DNA of 64,000 nt, from assembly GCF_023703085.1 (NCBI RefSeq), contig NZ_JAMQJY010000003.1, positions 124,001 to 188,000 of the forward strand. Reading direction: 5' to 3'. Origin of the DNA: Alkalicoccobacillus plakortidis (GTDB lineage Bacteria; Bacillota; Bacilli; Bacillales; Bacillaceae_D). A program made the translations under genes and the position numbers. Shown here piece after piece: positions 57,209 to 64,000 of the stretch (positions are counted from its first letter, which is position 1; each line of letters opens with the position of its first letter). The notes beneath the pieces are model-generated. The model ran no database searches and was not told where the DNA came from. It worked only from the letters and a program-made list of their open reading frames with translations.

Positions 57209-57709
57209 GTGATAAGACTAGCAACAGTTACAGATATTCAACATATAGCAAGAATGGCAACAGAAACCGTGCAAATCATGAAGGAAGAAAAAAATGATCA
57301 ATGGGATGAAACGTACCCACTACCCGAACACTTTCAACATGATGTGGAAAATGGAACAATTTTTGTGAAAGAGCTTGATCATGAAGTTGTTGGCTCAATC
57401 ACCATTGACCGTGATTTTTCCGAAGCCTACAGCCACTTCTCCTGGGAGCAGCCCATTGAGCAGACTATGATTTTCCATCGGTTAGTCGTAAACCCCGCTA
57501 TTCGTAAAAAGGGAATTGCTTCACAGCTAATTGAATTTGCAGAACAACACGCAAGAACAAAGGGATGTACGTCTATGAAGGTCGACACCTATTCATTAAA
57601 CCAAAAGGCTCAAGGACTTTTCCTACGACATAGCTACCGTCCAGTTGGAGAATTAAAGTTGCCTGAGCGAGCGAATCCCTTCTACTTTTATGAGAAGACT
57701 CTGATCTAA
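57209..57709 (+). CDS. GNAT-family N-acetyltransferase
   Basis: 166 residues. Acetyl-CoA-binding motif A is RLVVNPAIRKKGIASQLIEF (with the R/Q-x-x-G-x-A pattern KKGIAS), then KVDTYSLNQKAQGLFLRHSY (motif B). GTG at 57209 lies 6 bases after AGAGGTG; a GTG at 57200 would be inside the ribosome site. Monocistronic; substrate unknown. Confidence 0.86.
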   Translation: MIRLATVTDIQHIARMATETVQIMKEEKNDQWDETYPLPEHFQHDVENGTIFVKELDHEVVGSITIDRDFSEAYSHFSWEQPIEQTMIFHRLVVNPAIRKKGIASQLIEFAEQHARTKGCTSMKVDTYSLNQKAQGLFLRHSYRPVGELKLPERANPFYFYEKTLI

Positions 57710-57711
57710 GC

Positions 57712-57756
57712 ACAAAAAAACCACCATTCCGCAATGACGAAATGGTGGTTCTTTGT
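57712..57756. terminator. Bidirectional terminator
   Basis: AAAAAAACCACCATT / AATGGTGGTTCTTTG stem between the acetyltransferase and cyclophilin genes. Confidence 0.87.
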
Positions 57757-57759
57757 ATG

Positions 57760-58347
57760 TTATTCAACAGTTATAGATTGAATGATTTGCTCCTGACCTT
57801 CTAGCGGCTTGCTCTGATCGTCTGTTTCAACAGCTACAATTTCATCTACAACATCCATACCTTCAGTGACTTTTCCAAATGCCGCATAATCACCATCAAG
57901 ATGAGGTGAATCTTCTACAACGATAAAAAACTGACTACCTGCTGAATCAGGATCTTGGCTTCTAGCCATTGAAAGTACACCACGATCATGCTTCAAATCA
58001 TTTTCAAATCCGTTGCTTGAGAATTCTCCCTCTATAGAATGGTCAGGTCCTCCCATTCCCGTACCATCCGGATCTCCACCTTGAATCATAAACCCAGGGA
58101 TAATACGGTGAAAGGTTAATCCATCGTAAAAACTATCTCTAGCAAGTGAAACAAAATTCTCCACTGTTTTTGGAGCAATGTCAGGATATAGCTCCATGAC
58201 CACTTCTCCACCGTTTTCCATTGTCATCGTAACATTTATTGGATCTTCTGTTGCTGTCTCTTCTGGATCATTATTAGACGTTCCACATCCACTTATGATA
58301 AAAAGGCTTGTCAATAAAGCCATTCCAATACTTTTTGTCCATTTCAC
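57760..58347 (-). CDS. Peptidyl-prolyl cis-trans isomerase, cyclophilin lipoprotein
   Basis: 195 residues. Lipoprotein signal with lipobox FIISGCG, then a short linker and a cyclophilin domain: VENFVSLARDSFYDGLTFHR, VIPGFMIQGGDP-like (here IIPGFMIQGGDPDGTG), SMARSQDPDSAGSQFFI and AAFGKVTEGMDVVD. Likely an extracytoplasmic folding helper for secreted proteins on the outer face of the membrane. Ribosome site AGGAG. Confidence 0.93.
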   Translation of the reverse strand: MKWTKSIGMALLTSLFIISGCGTSNNDPEETATEDPINVTMTMENGGEVVMELYPDIAPKTVENFVSLARDSFYDGLTFHRIIPGFMIQGGDPDGTGMGGPDHSIEGEFSSNGFENDLKHDRGVLSMARSQDPDSAGSQFFIVVEDSPHLDGDYAAFGKVTEGMDVVDEIVAVETDDQSKPLEGQEQIIQSITVE

Positions 58348-58547
58348 GATTAAAACCTCTCCTTTTTCGTCGATGTCTCTTACCTCTTATCATACTACAT
58401 GAAGTTTAAAACAATAAAAAGACAAGACCCTATCTATTCTTCCTTTCATCACAATATGTGACAATTCAAGGGTCAAGAGAGTGTGATGAAAACGCATACA
58501 AAACAAAATTTGTCGGTGTTACACTAAAAAAGAAGGGAGGCCACATC

Positions 58548-60605
58548 ATGTATCTTGATAGTCGCAGTACGGACTTATTAAACGATGTTGTATCAAACCC
58601 TGCTCTAAAAAGTTCGGATCTTGAACAAAAGCATAATCTTAATCGTCGTCAGTTAAAATACAGTTTTGACAAAATTAATGATTGGCTAAAGACCAAAAAC
58701 CTTCCAAAGATTGAACGAACAAAAAAAGGTTCATTTATGATTAGTCCGCTTTTATCATCAACAATTCTTACAGATGAACAAGAGGTGGTCCAGGAAACCA
58801 TTCCTTCTGAAGGTGAAAGAGTGCTGATGATTTTACTAATGCTAATCAGCAGGCAAGAAGAGTTATCCTTGCTTCATTTTACAAGTGAATTGGAATTTAG
58901 TAAAAATACGATTTTAAATGATCTAAAAAAAACTCAAACGTATGTGGATCGTTTTCAAATTAACATCACCTATTCAAGACGACATGGTTATGTTCTCACT
59001 GGCAAGGAATTTTCTAAGCGCAAACTATTAATCTCGTTAGTTCATAGCTACTTACTGATTCATCACGGTAAACGTTATCTGATTAAAACTACAGACATTA
59101 GTCAGGATGAACTTAAAAAACTGAGAGAAAAAATGACGCATGTTGAATCTGAACTGGGACTTAAGTTTACTGATGACAAAATCGAAGCAATGCCATTTAT
59201 TTTAGCACTGCTTCTTAGAAGAATTAAGCAGAAGAAAACAATTGATCCATTTTATGTTCATTATGATGAACTCTCAGACACCAAAGAGTATCTGGCTACA
59301 GAATTAATTTTAGATGAAGCAGGTCATGTACCAATCAGTGACAGACTATTTATTACTCTTCATTTACTCACAGCCAATGTGTATTGGTCAGAGGCAATTA
59401 CAGAAGATGTGATTCCTGAACTTAGAGAGGCCTTAAGTGAAATGCTTGAGCTTTTCGAAAAACGTTCCTGCATCTTTTTAAGAGATAAGGAACAGCTGCT
59501 TGCTAAGCTGATGCTCCACACAAAACCAGCTTATTATCGAATTAAATACCGACTAACAGATATGAATGAAATTCATCAATCTACCAGTCCAGAATTCGAT
59601 GAGCTTCATCACATTGCTCGGTTAGCAATGCGTCCACTAGAGAAATTGATTGGTGAACCAATCCCTAATCATGAAGCGATGTACCTCAGCATGTTTTTAG
59701 GAGGCTGGTTAACCAAACAAGGTGATAGTCTTCAAGAGAAAATTAAGGCAGTGGTTGTTTGTCCAAAAGGAGTATCCATTTCAAGGCTGATGCTCTCTCA
59801 ATTAAATGAACTTTTTCCTGAATTCATCTTCCTTGAAGCACTTTCGGTCAGAGAGTTTCAAACGTACAGCTTTCACTATGACTTAGTTTTCTCACCTATT
59901 TATGTCGAGACAGATAAAAAGTTATTTATTATTTCTCCTCTAATGAATGAGAGTGAGAAGCTACGTTTGCGAAAACAAGTGATGACTGAGACAGAAGGAT
60001 ACGTCCCTTCAGATGTACAAATGGATCAGCTTATGCACATTATTGAAGCCCATTCGACTATTGAAAATAAGGAGGCTTTACAGGTAGAGCTAAGTCGTTT
60101 TATGAACCAGGATCAACCGACACATCATAGTTTGCCTGAAGCAATTACACCTGATTTATCTGATTTTTTAACAGAGCAAACGATTCAACTCGCAGATCGG
60201 GTTCATTCTTGGGAAGAGGCTGTTGCGCTTGCTGGCAAACCATTGCTTACAAACAACAGTATTACATCATCCTATATCGATGCTTTACAGAAATTAGATT
60301 CAGAGGACCCCTATATTGTGATTGGGTCTAATACCGCTATCCCTCACGCTGATCCAGAGGAAGGGGTAAAACGTGTCTCAATGAGCTTGCTGCAGTTAAA
60401 GGAAGGGGTGACATTCGCAAAGTCATACACTATCCACACAATTGTTGTCATTGCGGCTCCCGATAAATACCAGCATCTGCGGGCACTCAGACAATTGATT
60501 AAGCTATCTCAAGATTCAGAAGCAATGAATACGATTAAGGTCGCTGACAATGCACGCGTGCTTGCACAACAAATTAAGCAGAATATTTCAATCGAACCAC
60601 TCTAA
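58548..60605 (+). CDS. PRD-containing transcriptional activator with EIIB-like and EIIA domains (MtlR/LicR type)
   Basis: About 685 residues. ATG at 58548 follows AAGGGAGG; the open frame upstream is not family-like. Order: two N-terminal HTH regions (residues 1-150), PRD1 and PRD2 with regulatory His residues (about 180-400), an EIIB-like domain with Cys in VVVCPKGVSISRLML, and a C-terminal EIIA with His in SNTAIPHADPEEGVK. It precedes the EIIA-EIIB-EIIC genes by 27 bases and should activate them when the sugar alcohol is being transported. Confidence 0.9.
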   Translation: MYLDSRSTDLLNDVVSNPALKSSDLEQKHNLNRRQLKYSFDKINDWLKTKNLPKIERTKKGSFMISPLLSSTILTDEQEVVQETIPSEGERVLMILLMLISRQEELSLLHFTSELEFSKNTILNDLKKTQTYVDRFQINITYSRRHGYVLTGKEFSKRKLLISLVHSYLLIHHGKRYLIKTTDISQDELKKLREKMTHVESELGLKFTDDKIEAMPFILALLLRRIKQKKTIDPFYVHYDELSDTKEYLATELILDEAGHVPISDRLFITLHLLTANVYWSEAITEDVIPELREALSEMLELFEKRSCIFLRDKEQLLAKLMLHTKPAYYRIKYRLTDMNEIHQSTSPEFDELHHIARLAMRPLEKLIGEPIPNHEAMYLSMFLGGWLTKQGDSLQEKIKAVVVCPKGVSISRLMLSQLNELFPEFIFLEALSVREFQTYSFHYDLVFSPIYVETDKKLFIISPLMNESEKLRLRKQVMTETEGYVPSDVQMDQLMHIIEAHSTIENKEALQVELSRFMNQDQPTHHSLPEAITPDLSDFLTEQTIQLADRVHSWEEAVALAGKPLLTNNSITSSYIDALQKLDSEDPYIVIGSNTAIPHADPEEGVKRVSMSLLQLKEGVTFAKSYTIHTIVVIAAPDKYQHLRALRQLIKLSQDSEAMNTIKVADNARVLAQQIKQNISIEPL

Positions 60606-60632
60606 ATTACTTTTTCAAAGAGGTGCCACATT

Positions 60633-61122
60633 ATGACAACCGTTTTTATTGACGAATCACTCGTCTTACATGACATTCAAGCTTCTTCTAAAGAAGATGC
60701 ACTAAGACAGATGGCAAACAACATGTTAGAACAAGGCATTGTGAAAAGTAGCTATGTTGAAGCCATCATTGAAAGAGAGAATAACTATGCCACAGGTCTT
60801 CCAACAAAAGGAGTGCCCGTTGCAATTCCCCATACAGATCGAGAGCACGTCATTCAAAAAAGCATCAGTATTGGTGTACTTAAGGACCCTGTAGATTTTG
60901 TCATTATGGGGGAATCTGATCAAACCGTTCCTGTTAAGCTCATTTTTATGCTTGCTATGGATGAAAACCATACCCAAGCTATCACTTTTGCAGAAGCTTA
61001 TGAGTGTGTTCCAGGATGAGCAGAGATTGCTCTATTTAGCAGGAGAAAAGGATAAAACAAAACTGATTGATGCGCTTCGTATTAGCCTTGATTTAACTTT
61101 AGAAGGAGGTGAAAAAGCATGA
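60633..61122 (+). CDS. gatA: PTS EIIA, galactitol/fructose type (frameshifted in this sequence)
   Basis: About 162 residues after repair. Phospho-His in VPVAIPHTDREHVIQ, preceded by ERENNYATGLPTKG. The frame breaks at 60974-60979: CCAAGC for CCAGC; dropping one A turns the C-terminus into NHTQLSLLQKLMSVFQDEQR, a standard EIIA ending, and the frame then stops at 61122, overlapping the EIIB start (ATGA). AGAGGTG precedes the ATG. Confidence 0.88.
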
Positions 61123-61400
61123 AAAAACGCGTATTAGTAGCTTGTGGGACTGGAATTGCAACGTCCACCATTGTGAATGATGCAGTTGAAACCATGATTA
61201 AGGAAAACAAAATTGACGCAGAGGTGCTACAAATTAAAGTTTCTGACATCTCTTCTTATGTTGACTCAGCTCATCTTTTGGTCACAACAACAATTGTTAA
61301 AACAGAATACCCATTCCCTGTCATCAACGCTCGCTCGTTCCTTACTGGAATTGGGTTAGATGAAACAAAACAAGAGATTTTAGATGAATTAAAAAAATAA
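61119..61400 (+). CDS. gatB: PTS EIIB, galactitol type
   Basis: 93 residues. The phospho-Cys loop is VACGTGIATSTIV at the N-terminus, followed by the usual small EIIB fold. AGGAGGTG precedes the ATG. Passes phosphate from EIIA to the incoming polyol. Confidence 0.92.
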   Translation: MKKRVLVACGTGIATSTIVNDAVETMIKENKIDAEVLQIKVSDISSYVDSAHLLVTTTIVKTEYPFPVINARSFLTGIGLDETKQEILDELKK

Positions 61401-61408
61401 CAAAGTAT

Positions 61409-61440
61409 GGATGGTGTCCCGATAATCCGGGACCCATCCT
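61409..61440 (+). ncRNA. Intra-operon mRNA hairpin between gatB and gatC
   Basis: GGATGGTGTCCCG / CGGGACCCATCC folds into a strong stem with an AATAATC-like loop, with no T-run after it. Probably an mRNA stability or processing element setting the EIIB to EIIC ratio. Confidence 0.5.
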
Positions 61441-61511
61441 GCTATCACTAATTTTTGAACGCAATGGTACACATATAGATAAATTTGTACTAAATAAAGG
61501 AGGCACTATTT

Positions 61512-62777
61512 ATGCAACAAGTCATTGATGGACTTCAAGCATTTCTGGATCTTGGCCCTACAGTCATTTTACCCGTCGCTATTTTTCTTCTCGGATTATT
61601 TTTCAGACAAAAAATCGGTAAGGCGTTTCGTTCAGCCATCACAATTGGTGTCGCATTTGTAGGGATCTTCCTAGTCGTTGACTTGCTCGTTAACAACTTA
61701 GGACCTGCTGCAGAAGCAATGGTTGCAAGACTTGGCGTTGAATTAAATATCATTGATGTCGGTTGGCCTGCTGCAGCAACGATTTCATGGGCAAGTCCAG
61801 TGGCTGCGTTTGTTATTCCCCTCGCCTTAATTGTAAACGTACTTATGCTTGTAACAAAAACAACCAAAACAATGAACGTAGATATTTGGAATTTCTGGCA
61901 TTACACATTTATTGGAGCAATTGTCTATGTGCTTTCTGATGGAAGCTTTGTTCAAGCTCTAATCGCAGCTGTTATCTTCCAAATTATTTGTTTAAAGGTT
62001 GCCGACTATACAGCACCAATGCTTGAAAAATACTTTGAGCTACCGGGTATATCCGTTGCAACAGGAAGTACGATTTCATATGCAATCCTGGGTATTCCGC
62101 TCGTCAAACTCTTACAAAAAGTGCCTGGTATCAACAAGTTAAATGCTGATCCTGAATCTATCCAACGACGCTTTGGTGTATTTGGTGAATCTCTCATTAT
62201 TGGTTTAGTTCTTGGTTTACTACTTGGTGTATTAGCCGGCTACAGCGTTGGCGATACGATTAATATCGGGATGTCTATGGCAGCGGTTATGCTCCTGATG
62301 CCACGTATGGTGAAAATTTTAATGGAAGGTCTAATGCCTGTATCCCAATCAGCCAGAGAATTTTTAAACAAACGATTTGGCACAAAGGATATCTATATTG
62401 GCTTAGATGCAGCCGTTGCGATCGGCCATCCATCTGTTATTGCAACAGCCTTACTGCTGGTACCTATTACGGTTATCCTGGCTATCATTCTTCCAGGTAA
62501 CAACGTCCTTCCATTTGGTGACCTTGCAACGATACCGTTTATCGTAGCCTTTATCGTCGGAGCAGCAAAAGGAAACATCGTACACTCTGTTATTGTTGGA
62601 TCTGCTTTAATCGGCTTATCCCTTTATATGGCTACTGATATAGCTGTGCTTCATACACAAATGGCTGAAAGTGCTGCATTCCAAATCCCTGAAGGTACAA
62701 GCCTAATCTCTAGTATTGACCAAGGCGGTAACCATGTGAACTACGTTATTTATAAGCTGTTTCAACTATTTAATTAA
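61512..62777 (+). CDS. gatC: PTS EIIC, galactitol type
   Basis: 421 residues, about nine to ten membrane segments. Family stretches: GPTVILPVAIFLLGLFF, IDVGWPAAATISWASPVAAF, MNVDIWNFWHYTF, and EYFE-like LEKYFELPGISVATG. AAAGGAGG precedes the ATG. The membrane channel of the EIIABC system encoded here; the true substrate may be galactitol, arabitol or another polyol. Confidence 0.92.
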   Translation: MQQVIDGLQAFLDLGPTVILPVAIFLLGLFFRQKIGKAFRSAITIGVAFVGIFLVVDLLVNNLGPAAEAMVARLGVELNIIDVGWPAAATISWASPVAAFVIPLALIVNVLMLVTKTTKTMNVDIWNFWHYTFIGAIVYVLSDGSFVQALIAAVIFQIICLKVADYTAPMLEKYFELPGISVATGSTISYAILGIPLVKLLQKVPGINKLNADPESIQRRFGVFGESLIIGLVLGLLLGVLAGYSVGDTINIGMSMAAVMLLMPRMVKILMEGLMPVSQSAREFLNKRFGTKDIYIGLDAAVAIGHPSVIATALLLVPITVILAIILPGNNVLPFGDLATIPFIVAFIVGAAKGNIVHSVIVGSALIGLSLYMATDIAVLHTQMAESAAFQIPEGTSLISSIDQGGNHVNYVIYKLFQLFN

Positions 62778-62792
62778 TTGGGAGGCACTCTT

Positions 62793-63830
62793 ATGAAAGC
62801 ATTGGTAAAAGAAGAACTTGGCTTCGGAAACCTAACTCTCTTGACTGTCGATGAACCTGCCGTTCGAGAAGGACAAGTGAAAATAGAAGTGAAATACGCT
62901 GGCATATGTGGCTCGGATCTACACACATATGAAGGAAACTACAAAGTGAATGCACCTGTCACTCTTGGGCATGAATTTTCTGGTGTGATTACTGAAGTAG
63001 CTTCAGATGTAACAGAGTTAAATGTAGGAGATCGAGTCACTTCTGAAACGACCTTCTATGTTTGTGGAGAGTGTCGCTATTGCCAAACAGGGGATTTTAA
63101 TCTATGTAATCATCGAAAAGGACTAGGAACACAAGTTAACGGTGGGTTTGCCAAATATCTTGTCGCAAAAGCAAGCAGTGTTCATAAGCTGCCTGATCAT
63201 GTTGATTATGCATCAGCTTCTTTAACGGAACCACTTGCTTGTGCCCACCACGCTGTTAAAAAAGCAACGATAAGCCCTGGTGATGTTGCTGTGGTGCTTG
63301 GTCCAGGTCCAATTGGATTGTTAACGGCTCAAGTGGCTAAAGCATATGGAGCGAAAGTAATTATCACAGGGCTTGATAACGATTTAACCCGTTTAAATAA
63401 AGCAGAAGAGCTAGGTATTGATTCTGTTGTAAATATACAAAAAGAAAACATTCATGACATAGTCAATAGCTTTACTAATGGATATGGTGCAGACCTCATA
63501 TTTGAATGTACAGGTGCTGTGCCTGCAGCCAATATGGGACTTGATCTGCTTGCGAAAAAAGGACAATTTGTTCAAGTTGGGATCTTCCCACACGCTAAAA
63601 TCGAAATCGATTTTGAGAAAATTATTCAAAAGGAAATACGTGTTGTTGGAACACGAAGCCAAAAATCAGCCGATTGGGCTCCATCACTTGACATGATGAA
63701 TGATGGACGAGTGAACGCCAAAGCCCTCATCACCCATGAATTCAGTATTGCAGAATGGGATAAAGGCTACGAAGCGATTAAAAGTGGAGAAGCCATCAAA
63801 GTGTCCCTACTGCCATTAGATCAAAACTAG
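62793..63830 (+). CDS. gatD: Zinc-dependent polyol(-phosphate) dehydrogenase, GatD-like
   Basis: 345 residues, MDR superfamily. Catalytic zinc: Cys in GICGSDLHTYEG and GHEFSG; structural zinc: CGECRYCQTGDFNLC. NAD site VVLGPGPIGLLTAQVAKAYG. ATG at 62793 follows GGGAGG. Next to a galactitol-type EIIC, it should oxidise the imported polyol phosphate; sorbitol-type dehydrogenases are similar, so the exact substrate is open. Confidence 0.87.
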   Translation: MKALVKEELGFGNLTLLTVDEPAVREGQVKIEVKYAGICGSDLHTYEGNYKVNAPVTLGHEFSGVITEVASDVTELNVGDRVTSETTFYVCGECRYCQTGDFNLCNHRKGLGTQVNGGFAKYLVAKASSVHKLPDHVDYASASLTEPLACAHHAVKKATISPGDVAVVLGPGPIGLLTAQVAKAYGAKVIITGLDNDLTRLNKAEELGIDSVVNIQKENIHDIVNSFTNGYGADLIFECTGAVPAANMGLDLLAKKGQFVQVGIFPHAKIEIDFEKIIQKEIRVVGTRSQKSADWAPSLDMMNDGRVNAKALITHEFSIAEWDKGYEAIKSGEAIKVSLLPLDQN

Positions 63831-63843
63831 GAGGTAGATGAAT

Positions 63844-64000
63844 ATGATTCAATTTATGGTCGATTCAATGCTAGGTCCCTATGGAAAAATGGTCAGCACG
63901 TTTTATTTAGATCACCAATTAATCATTAACTCTTTTGTGGTAGGTATCGGAATGATTAGTCTGATTAAGAAAAGAAAGAAACAAGAGACAACTACAACCT
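63844..64000 (+). CDS. Small hypothetical protein, cut by the window end
   Basis: ATG at 63844 lies 9 bases after AGGAGG. The visible 52 residues start MIQFMVDSMLGPYGKMVSTF, then a hydrophobic segment around IINSFVVGIGMISLI and a basic stretch KKRKKQ. It follows gatD by 13 bases and so belongs to the PTS operon. I do not recognise it. Confidence 0.55.
   Translation, partial: MIQFMVDSMLGPYGKMVSTFYLDHQLIINSFVVGIGMISLIKKRKKQETTTT

Noticed and set aside
60986..60989. Repairing EIIA by adding one T at ACTTTTG
   Set aside because: It would give AITFLQKLM; undoing CCAAGC 10 bases upstream gives QLSLLQKLM, which is closer to the EIIA family and uses the recurrent change.
3288..61122. Programmed ribosomal frameshifting as the explanation for the broken genes
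   Set aside because: The same CCAGC change is seen in both orientations relative to the coding strand and in unrelated genes; the transcripts therefore do not share one slippery motif. Only the IS heptamer is credible.

Overview
The window looks like chromosome from an endospore-forming, probably alkaliphilic member of the Bacillaceae (Alkalihalobacillus / Shouchella / Halalkalibacter type). The evidence is a low-GC Gram-positive style (strong AGGAGG-type ribosome sites, TTG/GTG starts, rho-independent terminators), a GerA-type spore germination operon, an alkaline subtilisin, a family-10 pectate lyase, futalosine-pathway menaquinone genes (mqnB-mqnD) and CcpA cre boxes. I see no rRNA, tRNA, CRISPR or prophage. 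One IS3-family element is complete.

Layout. 0-6.9 kb: cwlK endopeptidase, sirtuin, a PlcR/NprR-like peptide-responsive regulator with its small peptide gene, a convergent subtilisin, a multidrug exporter and two tiny membrane proteins. 6.9-16.5 kb: stand-alone aroA; a four-gene amidoligase-type operon (permuted ATP-grasp, alpha-E, transglutaminase-like, DUF3891); an epoxide-hydrolase-like enzyme; mqnBD; a Mn riboswitch with a TerC exporter. 16.8-22 kb: gerKA-KB-KC and an orphan EIIC-like permease. 22-28 kb: a second, paralogous peptide-type regulator divergent from a Vpr-like subtilase, followed by sipW and a camelysin/TasA gene. 28-35 kb: threonine aldolase, a short-chain dehydrogenase, a degraded sortase B remnant and aguAB. 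32-39 kb: pectin/galacturonate genes (uxaB, uxaA, pelA, uxaC, DeoR regulator) with cre sites. 39.6-42.2 kb: an ABC importer. 42-46.7 kb: an old-yellow-enzyme gene, the IS element, and a DUF4188 gene with a TetR regulator. 46.7-53.6 kb: an abgB-abgT-abgA operon with a divergent regulator and an FAD oxidase. 53.6-58.3 kb: a LURP-one protein, malic enzyme with its carrier, an acetyltransferase and a cyclophilin lipoprotein. 58.5-64 kb: a galactitol-type PTS operon with its PRD activator and a polyol dehydrogenase.

Two window-wide patterns stand out. First, five intergenic stretches (101-184, 12657-12819, 27545-27912, 39139-39515 and 43657-45405, the last split by the IS) are imperfect arrays. 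They differ in sequence, yet all are built from alternating 20- and 21-nt half-units (41-bp period), and each lies next to a transcription terminator. I know of no described element class that fits. Second, 14 genes carry frameshifts. Nine of these genes are explained by one and the same change, CCAGC to CCAAGC (GCTGG to GCTTGG), on either strand, and undoing it restores full family-typical proteins. The other five are single-base losses in homopolymer runs. This points to a context-specific DNA-level or sequencing process, so the broken genes should be read as probably intact in the cell.
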